Shown here: positions 47,326 to 55,190 of the stretch, piece by piece
Position numbering within the stretch: the stretch's first letter is position 1
Layout: every line of letters starts with the position of its first letter
Notes under the pieces: generated by a model
Seen by the model: the letters and a program-made list of their open reading frames with translations, nothing else
Told to the model about the DNA's origin: nothing
Database searches by the model: none
Program-made: the position numbers and the translations under genes
Assembly: GCF_013184775.1 (NCBI RefSeq)
Contig: NZ_JAATVV010000006.1
Span: 62,001 to 126,000, forward strand
Direction: 5' to 3'
DNA length: 64,000 nt
DNA from: Martelella sp. HB161492
GTDB lineage: Bacteria; Pseudomonadota; Alphaproteobacteria; Rhizobiales; Rhizobiaceae

Positions 47326-48365
47326 TGGTCTGCCCCCAGCAAGATGATGTGTTCCGGCGCGATCGAAAACCGGATTTCGTCGCCTTCCCGTGCATCGCTT
47401 TCGGCGAGCTGAATGCGGTGAATGCAGCCATTGCTGTCGATGGTCAGGTCGGTGAAATGGCCCTGAAAGGCGCGATTGAGCACTGTTCCGGTCAGCTCTC
47501 CGCTGCCGGGAACAACGCGTTCCGGCCGCCAGCACAGCGAAACCTGCGCGCCGGGTGCCGTCGCCGGCGCGATGACCTCGACTGTGCCGACCGGGGTCGA
47601 AACCTGCAGCCTGCCATCGATGGTGCGGCCGGTCGCATGCCCGGAGAAGACATTGGCACTGCCGATGAAGTCGGCGACGAAGCCTGTTCGCGGCGCGGCG
47701 TAGAGATGTTCGGGCGTGTCGATCTGCTCGACCCGGCCCGATTTGAGCACCACGACACGATCCGACATGGCCAGCGCTTCGGCCTGGTCATGGGTGACGT
47801 AGATTGCCGTCAGTCCGTATTCCTTCTGGATCCGCCGGATCTCGACCCGCACCTGATCACGCAGCTTGGCATCAAGGTTGGAAAGCGGCTCGTCGAACAG
47901 AATGACACTTGGCCGCATCACCAGCGCCCGGCCGAGCGAGACGCGCTGCTGCTGGCCCCCCGAGAGCTGGTTGGGCAACTTGTCCATCTGCGCCTCAAGG
48001 CCGAGCTTGGCAGCGACATCGCCGACACGGGCGCGGCGATCGGCCGCCGGAAGCCGCTTCTGGCGCAGGCCGAATTCGAGGTTGTCTCTCACCGTGAGGT
48101 GCGGGAACAGGGCGTAGGACTGGAAACACAGTGCCGTGTCACGCGCCTCTGGCGGTGTCTGGGTCACATCCTTGCCGTCAATGCTGATCGTACCGGATGT
48201 CGGTTCGAGAAATCCCGATATCAGTTTCAGAAGGGTTGTCTTGCCACATCCCGACGGGCCAAGAAGGGTTACGAATTCACCCGTCCTGACCTCGAGCGAG
48301 AGTTCAGACAGGGCGGTGAAGGTCCCGAATTTCTTCGAAAGGTTCTGGATGCTGATCGCGATCAT
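47322..48365 (-). CDS. ABC importer ATPase, PotA/UgpC-like
   Basis: 347 residues, first gene of the importer operon, with GGGAGGAG before ATG. All ATPase motifs are intact: Walker A GPSGCGKTT, Q-loop CFQSYALFPH, signature LSGGQQQR, Walker B VILFDEPLSNLD and the switch His in VTHDQAEA. The last ~110 residues form the TOBE/OB regulatory domain (GTVLNRAFQGHFTDLTID) typical of polyamine, iron and sugar importers. Expression is probably controlled by the divergent ROK regulator through the repeats at 48392-48439. Confidence 0.93.
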   Translation of the reverse strand: MIAISIQNLSKKFGTFTALSELSLEVRTGEFVTLLGPSGCGKTTLLKLISGFLEPTSGTISIDGKDVTQTPPEARDTALCFQSYALFPHLTVRDNLEFGLRQKRLPAADRRARVGDVAAKLGLEAQMDKLPNQLSGGQQQRVSLGRALVMRPSVILFDEPLSNLDAKLRDQVRVEIRRIQKEYGLTAIYVTHDQAEALAMSDRVVVLKSGRVEQIDTPEHLYAAPRTGFVADFIGSANVFSGHATGRTIDGRLQVSTPVGTVEVIAPATAPGAQVSLCWRPERVVPGSGELTGTVLNRAFQGHFTDLTIDSNGCIHRIQLAESDAREGDEIRFSIAPEHIILLGADH

Positions 48366-48391
48366 ATCGCTCCTCCCAGGCCGACATGTTT

Positions 48392-48439
48392 TTATTACTC
48401 ACAAAATGTGATATTATTATTACTCATGTCAAGTGATAT
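48392..48439. promoter_or_regulatory. Two tandem operator-like repeats between the importer operon and its regulator
   Basis: TTATTACTCA-N7-TGATAT occurs twice (48392-48414 and 48417-48439), 25 bases apart. In the first copy the centre is a palindrome TCACA-AAA-TGTGA. The block lies in the gap between divergent start codons and is far more AT-rich than the surroundings, so it is the natural binding site for the ROK repressor and overlaps both promoters. Confidence 0.6.
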
Positions 48440-48494
48440 TTTGACTTGAATTGAGACACAGCCACGGCGACAATGAACCGGAATTGGAAATGGG

Positions 48495-49640
48495 GTGGCC
48501 CGAAGCGAGAATGTAAGCTTGGACAAAGAGATCGATACAGACTGCCATCTCGCGGCGAGCGAGCGGGAAATCCTCCGCATCGTGCTTCATGCCGGATCTG
48601 TCGCGCGCTCTGATATTGCGCGAAAGACATCGCTTGCCCAGCAATCGGTCCACCGCATCATCGACAACCTCGAGCGGCGCGGCTATCTGCGTTTCGGCGA
48701 TGTGCGGATTTCAGGGCGGGGCAAGCCCAGTCCCATGGTCTCGGTCGATCCGGAGCATTATGCGACGGTCGGTCTTTCTGTCAGCACGGAAAACATCCGC
48801 TTCTGCCTGCTGGATCTCACCGGAAAGCCAATTGTTCAGGACGTCAGCGAGCTGGAGGCGTCGACGCCAGAAGAGGCGATGACGATCCTGCAAGGCCGTC
48901 TTGATGGATGGCGAAAGAACGTGGCGGCCGGGCGCGGCATCATCGGGGCAGGCATTTCCATGCAGGGTTTCAGAACCGGTCCGGGCGATCGCTTTCAGCC
49001 GCCCGACCGGCTGGCCGACTGGCAGGGGCGGGCGCTTGAGGCGCTGCTGAACGATGCGACCGGCCTGCCGTCCTTTGCGGAAAACAACGCGACGGCAAGT
49101 GCGCTGGCCGAGTTCTATCTCGGCGGCGGCGGCACAGATGCAGAGACAACGGATTGTCTGGTCTATCTGTCTTTCAACCACGGTTTCGGAGCCGGGATCT
49201 ATTCGGTCAACAGCCCGTTTCGCGGCGGTCACGGCAATGCCGGCGAAATCGGCGCCATTTTCACGGCCGACGAACTCGATCTGCGGCCGGCGCTTTCCGG
49301 TCTGATCGAGATGCTTGGGCGCCATGGCGTCGAACTGCGCTCGGTCACTGAACTCACCGCCCGTTTCGATCCGGACTGGCCCGGCATGACTGCCTGGCTC
49401 GACGCCGTGCGCCCGCAGCTGCATCTGGCATTGCGCGCGCTTCAGGCAATCGTCGACCCGACCATGATCGTCTTTGGCGGTGAGGCACCCGCAGCCTTGC
49501 GAACGAAGCTGCTCGCGGCGGCGAAAGGTGCATTCCGGGACCGCCGGCTGCCGCGCCCGACCTTGGTGATGAGCGAACTCGATGGCGATCCTGCCCATCT
49601 CGGCGCCGGATTGCTGCCATTGCACCAGCTGGTATTCTAG
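48495..49640 (+). CDS. ROK-family transcriptional regulator
   Basis: 381 residues from a GTG with a weak ribosome site; the TTG seven codons later is an alternative start. Residues 20-75 form a MarR-like winged helix (EREILRIVLHAGSVARSDIA, AQQSVHRIIDNLERRGYL). The remainder is the actin-like ROK fold (IIGAGISMQGF, SFAENNATASALAE, FNHGFGAGIYSV, GGHGNAGEIGAIF, DPTMIVFGG). The CxCGxxGCxE zinc motif found in many ROK repressors is absent. Known relatives (NagC, Mlc, XylR) sense sugars. It diverges from the PotABCD-like operon and is probably its ligand-responsive repressor. The stop codon lies inside a mosaic repeat. Confidence 0.88.
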   Translation: MARSENVSLDKEIDTDCHLAASEREILRIVLHAGSVARSDIARKTSLAQQSVHRIIDNLERRGYLRFGDVRISGRGKPSPMVSVDPEHYATVGLSVSTENIRFCLLDLTGKPIVQDVSELEASTPEEAMTILQGRLDGWRKNVAAGRGIIGAGISMQGFRTGPGDRFQPPDRLADWQGRALEALLNDATGLPSFAENNATASALAEFYLGGGGTDAETTDCLVYLSFNHGFGAGIYSVNSPFRGGHGNAGEIGAIFTADELDLRPALSGLIEMLGRHGVELRSVTELTARFDPDWPGMTAWLDAVRPQLHLALRALQAIVDPTMIVFGGEAPAALRTKLLAAAKGAFRDRRLPRPTLVMSELDGDPAHLGAGLLPLHQLVF

Positions 49641-49705
49641 AGCGCCGTGCATCCTTTTGGACGCACGGCGCTCTGTCTTATTGAATCGACGCATCGGCCG
49701 CGACA
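49637..49705 (+). repeat. Rhizobial-type mosaic palindromic repeat, copy 4 (second half truncated)
   Basis: The first palindrome is perfect: AGAGCGCCGTGC (from 49639) and GCACGGCGCTCT, with an inner TCC-TTTT-GGA. The second half starts (TTGAATCGACGCATCGGC) but is cut short. The stop codon TAG of the ROK gene is the first part of the repeat, so the hairpin is in the right place to end its transcription. Confidence 0.75.
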
Positions 49706-49775
49706 GATGATTTGATGCCATGGCGCCAGCCCTCTCCGCTGCGGTTCCGCCGCGGGCCACATGCGGCGTGGAGAA

Positions 49776-49794
49776 CGGTTCGATGGCCGAACCG
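49776..49794 (-). terminator. Hairpin after the mechanosensitive channel gene
   Basis: CGGTTCG-ATGGC-CGAACCG, a perfect 7-base stem, lies 37 bases beyond the minus-strand stop at 49831. Confidence 0.45.
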
Positions 49795-49830
49795 GCTCTG
49801 GCGGCGGCCGTCCCATGGCTTGCGTCTTCC

Positions 49831-52800
49831 TCAGGTTGGGGCGACCCCATTGCTGTGAATTTCATAGGATTTCGAGGTCGGAATGGCCGGACCTATGCCT
49901 GCCTCGAGCAGTTTCCGGGCCACATTCTCGCGGAACTTGCTTGTCGGCCAGTCGGGACCAGCAATCAGGAAATAGACCCGCAGAACGATCATCGCATGAT
50001 CATAGTCGAGCCCGGCAAAGCCGGGAACGAGCCTGCAGTCGTCGATCTGCGGCCCATAGACCGGATCGTTGCGAATGGCCTCCATTTGCGCCTTGATGAC
50101 GGCGGTGGCCTGCTCGAGGTCGGCGTTATAGGCAAGATGAATATCCACCGGGATTTTGCGGAAGCCACGTCCGTTCGCGACACCGGAGATCATGCCATTA
50201 CGCAGGTAGTAAAGCTCGTCGGTGTCGAAGTCTCGGACCGTTGTAATTCGCAGGCCGACCTCTTCGACACGGCCGTGAATTTCGCCGATCCTGACCGCAT
50301 CGCCCTTGCTGAACTGGTTCTCGACCAGCAGGAAGAAGCCGGAGAAGATATCGCGTATGAGCGCCTGGGCACCGAAGGCGACTGCAAGACCGAATATGCC
50401 GAGCGATGCGACAATCGGCGTGATGTCAACCTCGAAGGCCTTCAGCAGATAGATGCCCGCCAGCGTGCAGACCAGCACGCCCCATGTCGGCTGGAATATG
50501 TCGTTGAGTGTTTCGCCGCGTCGCATCCTCTCGGCACTTTCCCTTTGGCTTTCCGTCTCCTTCGTCTGCCTGAAGAAGATGTGATGGCCCAGCCGCCGGC
50601 CGGCCAGATAGACGATCAGCGCAATCACCGGAATGACCAGTATTGCCGATGTCGTGGTTAACAGCTTCTGCCGGATGAGCGATTCACGATTGGCATTCAG
50701 CATGCCGATTTCACCAGCAATGAAGCGGCGTGTCTCTTCGCCCTCGGCTTCGGGGTCGTCGCTGAACGCGAATCCGGTCAGCCGCTGGATCCGCTGATTG
50801 ATCTCGCGCCGCTGATCGACGATCTGAAGCTCCAATGTGTTGAGTTCCCGGGTGAGCCGGTCAAGCCCGCCGAAGGGGGCGAGCATGTCGTCAAGCTCTG
50901 CCGACCATTGCGCATATCCTTCCGCCAGGGCCCAGTCCGTCAAAAGTCCGCTGGCAAGCTGTTCGCGGGCAATCAGCAGCGCTTCTGCCCGGTCGGTCGC
51001 ACCGTCCTGCACATCGATGACCGGCAGGTCGTCGATCTCGAGGTTAAGACCTGTCCGTTCTTCCGCAGCGGCGATCATCGCCGCCGCCTGCGGCGGATCG
51101 AGCGCTGCACGCACGGCCGTTGCCTTCAGGTCCAGTCGTGCCCGCGACAGCCGTTGTTCGGCATCCGTCAGATCCGACAGGGTTGCGATGGCGGGCCGCA
51201 AAGCGGCTGCGGCATCCTGAGCCAGCTTGAGCTGGGCCTCCTGATCGTCCAGCACCGATCTGCGCCGCTCGAGCAGGATCAGAACTTCGAAATACCGGTT
51301 CATCAGCTTGTCGACGTCGACAAGTTCGTCGCCACCGAAGATCAGGTCGAGATAGCGGTAATTGCCCTTGGCATCATCGAAACGCTCACGGACCTCGCGG
51401 AGCAGCCGGTGCTTGGTGATGTCGTCGAGATTATCAATGTTCTCGAGACTGGCGAATTGCTCCGTGAAACGGATAAGGCTGACAAGCGCTTCGATCTGCT
51501 GGCCATAAATCGTTGAAAGCGTGTTCAGCGTCTCGCTCATCTGCGGTGCGACAGAGCTGCCCTTGCCAGTGGCACTGCGCTCCTGAAGCTCTGTCAGCAC
51601 GGCTGCGGCATCATTGCGGCGTTGCTCGCTTTCAATGACCGCCGTGCGGTCGGCCAGCGCGCCGATATCACCCGGCAGGTCATCCGGATTGAGCGTCCCG
51701 CTTTCTGCACGCTGCAGCAGGACAGAAGCCGCGCCCCACCGCTCTCTGGTCCTTGCGAGATTGGCATCGATTTCAGCGACCAGCTGCGTTTGGGCCAGAA
51801 TGGCCTTGTCCAGCCCGGCGTCGAAAGCGGCGTCGGCTGCGGCCAGATCCTCGAAATATTTCAACCGTTCGGAAATGATATCCCGTCGCTGGCGCACATC
51901 AAAAAGCGCATTGATATAGGGCTGTGCCGCGCTGTCGGCACTGTTCGGGTCGACCGCGTTGCCGGTTACAGGTCTTCCTGCCGGCGCTGCGGCAATATTT
52001 GCCGGCCCTTCCGGCGCCAGAGCGATCGAGGCGCGCCATTTGAGGAAGGCGTTCATATCCGACGCGGCCGACAGGCTGATCGGATTGCGGAGCCGGTCAC
52101 GCGCCTGAGCCAGCGCGTCAAGTGCGCCAAGAGCCGCATCGGCAGCGAGCGCGGCCTCGGCTTGCGATTGTGCAGCCGCCGCCAGCGCCGCCGCATCGCG
52201 CGATGGCTGCAGTGCAGCGACAAGCTCCGACGTATCTTTGCCGGCGGCGGTGTCGAAAAAGGCTGCCCAATAGCGTTCGCGCTCCAGATTGGTCTCGGCC
52301 TCCTCGAGCGCGCGCGTGGCCTTTTCAACAGCGGCCTGACTGGTATCGAGGGCATCCACATTCGACGACAGTAGCTCAGCGGTTTCGGCATCAACGGCCT
52401 TCAGATCGGCTAAGGCTTGCCGCTTTTCCGCGAGCCTTTGCCGCAGATCGGAGCTCTGCTCCAGACCGGCCAGTTCGACAAGAACGGCGCCCTGCTGAAG
52501 ATTGGAGACCAGTTCCTCAAGCAGGGGGCGGTAGAGCGCGAGACTTTCTTCGGATTGCTCCGCAGCGGCCACGACATCGTCCAGACGCGTGTGAAGGGCT
52601 ATCTCAAGGGCAAGCCGCCGCCGGGCCAGACTGGCCGTCATCTGAGCTTCGCGCAGGCTGGCGCTTGCCGTCTCCGTGTCGTCGTCATTGCGTTCGCCGC
52701 CGTCGGCAGCATCGGAAGGGCCATTCTTCATCATCGCCTGGAGCGCGGCTGCCGCCTGCCGCTCTGACGCCACTGTCGCGGCCAGCGCCGCGGCTGCGTG

Positions 52801-53721
52801 CTGCTCCTGGTCCGATTGCGCGTCGATGCGCGCCGTCAGTTCGTCCAGCGTCAGGCGCAGATCCGCCGGTGCCCGCCCTGCAAATGCATTTTTCAGCCGT
52901 TCGCGGGTCGTGACATCGGCAAGCTGAAATTCGGCGGCTTCGAGCGCCTTCTGATGATCGGCGAGATGGGCTTCGAGCGCAGCCCGTTCTTTCCGCGCGG
53001 CCTCGGCCACGAGTGCTGCCCGCGCTGCCCTGGCGCCCCAGATGCTTCCTTGCTCAGGCGGATCGAGTGGCCCGAAAGCAAAGGCCGGGGGTAGGTTTTC
53101 GGCTGTCAGTTCGCGGGCGCCCAGCCGGTCTTCGACAAGACGGGACAGCGCCATGTTCCGTTCGACCCAGAAGTCATGCAGCATGATTTCGTGCTCAAGC
53201 AGAAGGGCGGTCTCCTGCGCTTTGTCGGCGGCATGAATCAGCAGTGTTGTCATGTCAATCAGGCGTTGGCGCTCAGACAGGCGCTCAAGCCGGCGCTTGT
53301 AAAGTGCTGCGGCATCGTCGTGCTGCAACATATCCGCACTGATATCGTCGCCTTCCGTCAGCGTGCCGGATTCTGCGTCAACGAGACGCTGCCGAAGCGT
53401 GGCCTCCGCTTCTTCCATATTCGCCATGAGGCCGGTAATCTGCCCGTTGATCGCATCAATCGTCTTCTGTTCCTGCTCAAGCCTGTCGACAAAGGCCTCA
53501 GCTGAAAGATCTTCGCTGCGCGATTCCTGAGCAAAGGACATCGAAACAGATAGACAATATAATATCGATAGAAATACGCTGAAATGATATATTCTACATG
53601 TCAGATAAATACAGCCTTCGATGATATGTTTTTTCAGAGCACTATCAGACCGAACAGAATCCGATCTTTCGCCTCCGTAAATTGACGCATTGTTTTTTAA
53701 AATGCTTATGATCAACGACAT
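49831..53721 (-). CDS. Large MscS-family mechanosensitive channel with a long periplasmic coiled-coil domain
   Basis: 1,296 residues. After a hydrophobic export segment (about 45-64, ending SMSFA-QE) come roughly 950 residues of Ala/Glu/Leu/Arg-rich helix with many coiled-coil heptads, expected in the periplasm. The MscS core follows: helices near 1022-1043 and 1076-1094, the pore-lining helix around 1100-1130 (ASLGIFGLAVAFGAQALIRD) and the cytoplasmic beta/vestibule domain (NQFSKGDAVRIGEIHGRVEEVGL). Such proteins release solutes when the membrane is stretched. This one resembles MscK-type proteins in having a big periplasmic part but has only about three core helices rather than the eleven of MscK. 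The start region is AT-rich with a weak ribosome site, so the exact N-terminus is uncertain. Confidence 0.85.
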   Translation of the reverse strand: MSLIISILKNNASIYGGERSDSVRSDSALKKHIIEGCIYLTCRIYHFSVFLSILYCLSVSMSFAQESRSEDLSAEAFVDRLEQEQKTIDAINGQITGLMANMEEAEATLRQRLVDAESGTLTEGDDISADMLQHDDAAALYKRRLERLSERQRLIDMTTLLIHAADKAQETALLLEHEIMLHDFWVERNMALSRLVEDRLGARELTAENLPPAFAFGPLDPPEQGSIWGARAARAALVAEAARKERAALEAHLADHQKALEAAEFQLADVTTRERLKNAFAGRAPADLRLTLDELTARIDAQSDQEQHAAAALAATVASERQAAAALQAMMKNGPSDAADGGERNDDDTETASASLREAQMTASLARRRLALEIALHTRLDDVVAAAEQSEESLALYRPLLEELVSNLQQGAVLVELAGLEQSSDLRQRLAEKRQALADLKAVDAETAELLSSNVDALDTSQAAVEKATRALEEAETNLERERYWAAFFDTAAGKDTSELVAALQPSRDAAALAAAAQSQAEAALAADAALGALDALAQARDRLRNPISLSAASDMNAFLKWRASIALAPEGPANIAAAPAGRPVTGNAVDPNSADSAAQPYINALFDVRQRRDIISERLKYFEDLAAADAAFDAGLDKAILAQTQLVAEIDANLARTRERWGAASVLLQRAESGTLNPDDLPGDIGALADRTAVIESEQRRNDAAAVLTELQERSATGKGSSVAPQMSETLNTLSTIYGQQIEALVSLIRFTEQFASLENIDNLDDITKHRLLREVRERFDDAKGNYRYLDLIFGGDELVDVDKLMNRYFEVLILLERRRSVLDDQEAQLKLAQDAAAALRPAIATLSDLTDAEQRLSRARLDLKATAVRAALDPPQAAAMIAAAEERTGLNLEIDDLPVIDVQDGATDRAEALLIAREQLASGLLTDWALAEGYAQWSAELDDMLAPFGGLDRLTRELNTLELQIVDQRREINQRIQRLTGFAFSDDPEAEGEETRRFIAGEIGMLNANRESLIRQKLLTTTSAILVIPVIALIVYLAGRRLGHHIFFRQTKETESQRESAERMRRGETLNDIFQPTWGVLVCTLAGIYLLKAFEVDITPIVASLGIFGLAVAFGAQALIRDIFSGFFLLVENQFSKGDAVRIGEIHGRVEEVGLRITTVRDFDTDELYYLRNGMISGVANGRGFRKIPVDIHLAYNADLEQATAVIKAQMEAIRNDPVYGPQIDDCRLVPGFAGLDYDHAMIVLRVYFLIAGPDWPTSKFRENVARKLLEAGIGPAIPTSKSYEIHSNGVAPT

Positions 53722-53884
53722 AGCTCGCTAACATATTTAACAAAAGTCGTTGAAAACTATAACAACACTATTTTTTTTTCAATTGCGCTAAATATAAATT
53801 GCTAAATATGTGTTTTTATTGAATTGGCTCAGATTTTCCGGCGCAATTCCCCGAAAACCGGCCCGGATAACTGAGGCGACAGTC
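53722..53884 (-). promoter_or_regulatory. AT-rich promoter region of the mechanosensitive channel gene
   Basis: Read on the minus strand it carries TTGAAA and TATAGT about 15 bases apart (53753-53783). GCTAAATAT also occurs twice (53787 and 53801), 14 bases apart. The AT-richness continues into the first ~60 codons of the channel gene. Confidence 0.35.
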
Positions 53885-55189
53885 TCACTCGGCAGCGCTG
53901 CTCTGGGCGCATTGCGCCGAAGCGCGGTTCTGGGCCAGCTTCATTTCCCGTGCATGGATGCCGAGCATCATCAGGGCCGGCCACAGCAGGTAGGCCTCGA
54001 TTTCGATGTTCTCGCCGAATGTCAGGACGATCATCACGAACACGATCGACAGCGGCAACCGGCCGCGGGGATGTCGAATGCAGTCGATGATGACGATGGC
54101 CGTCTGGGCCAGCAATGGCAGCAGCAGCGCCAGAAAGCCGGTGAGGCCCTTGACGAACAGAAGGCCGAACCAGGTATGATGCGAGCCGATTGGCATGTGC
54201 TCGACAAGATGCGGGCCCGGCTGCACGGTGCCATGGCCGAACCAGTAGGCTTCCGACCAGCGATCATAGGCGATACGCTGCAATGCCTCACGCACGCGGG
54301 TGCTGTCGGCCCGGGCATTCTTGAAGGCATAGATCCCCCCTTCGATCATGGTGAAGACGGCGCCGCCGAAGATCGCCATCAAGGTCGCGAAGGCCGCCGC
54401 CAGCCGCCAGGCATAGATCTTTGCGATGAGCGGCAGCATGCGCGGGCCGACCGTGCAGACAACGACCCCGACGAGGCTCATGCGCGATTTCGTCAGCACG
54501 ATCATCGCCAGGCCTGCGACAATCCCGCAGGTTTTCCAGAAAGGCTGTTTTTCCTCCAGCGCGAACGCCACCATGACGATCCCGAGAAGGCCGGCAAAGG
54601 GCGACCACGGTGCGTAGAACTGCCAGCGCGGCGTCCAGCTTGAGGGATCGAGCGTGTAGAAATAGACCGAGAAATATTCCGGTCCCGGCCCGCCGACGGC
54701 CTTCAGCGGCGACACGAAGATCCGTTCCGGCAGGCCGGCATAAGGGGCGGCAAACATGATCGGCAGCAGGATGAGCGTCCAGAGGCCGATGACACATTGG
54801 CCGCGGACCAGCGTCTCGCGCCGTACCTGAAGGATGGCGCCGGCGAGCGGAAAGAGCGCCAGCAGCGCCCATCCCTTGGCCCAGCCGACGCTAGACTTGA
54901 TGGTCTGTTTCAGGCCGAGACCCCATTGCAGATGCCCGCCCCACAAGGCAATCAGCATGACCAGCATGCCGGCAATCCACAGCCAGACGATGAATGGGAT
55001 CGGCCCCGTCGGCCGCAGCGACGGCCTGAGCGAGGGACCGAAATAGAGCGCGATGACGGCCAGCCCGAACAGCAGCCACCCGAGAACCGGGCCGACGACA
55101 TAGAGCGCACCAACGGCATAGAAGAGCCAGGTGAAGACCAGCGTCTTGTAAACGATGGTCTCCGGCAGGTTGGCGGGTTGGAACGCCAT
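53885..55189 (-). CDS. Polysaccharide polymerase / O-antigen-ligase-like membrane protein
   Basis: 434 residues from the ATG at 55189, one base after the stop of the upstream chain-length gene, so the two are coupled. About ten to eleven membrane helices are visible (FTWLFYAVGALYVVGPVLGWLLFGLAVIALY, IPFIVWLWIAGMLVMLIALW, WALLALFPLAGAIL, LIVGVVV-type segments and the last LPLSIVFVMIVLTFG). The periplasmic loops carry the hallmark TKSRMSL and a later segment with GHGTVQPGPHLVEHMPIGSHHTWFG, close to the H-motif of the Wzy_C family. Such proteins join lipid-linked repeat units into chains in the periplasm. Its neighbours support exopolysaccharide rather than LPS ligation. Confidence 0.85.
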   Translation of the reverse strand: MAFQPANLPETIVYKTLVFTWLFYAVGALYVVGPVLGWLLFGLAVIALYFGPSLRPSLRPTGPIPFIVWLWIAGMLVMLIALWGGHLQWGLGLKQTIKSSVGWAKGWALLALFPLAGAILQVRRETLVRGQCVIGLWTLILLPIMFAAPYAGLPERIFVSPLKAVGGPGPEYFSVYFYTLDPSSWTPRWQFYAPWSPFAGLLGIVMVAFALEEKQPFWKTCGIVAGLAMIVLTKSRMSLVGVVVCTVGPRMLPLIAKIYAWRLAAAFATLMAIFGGAVFTMIEGGIYAFKNARADSTRVREALQRIAYDRWSEAYWFGHGTVQPGPHLVEHMPIGSHHTWFGLLFVKGLTGFLALLLPLLAQTAIVIIDCIRHPRGRLPLSIVFVMIVLTFGENIEIEAYLLWPALMMLGIHAREMKLAQNRASAQCAQSSAAE

Positions 55190-55190
55190 C

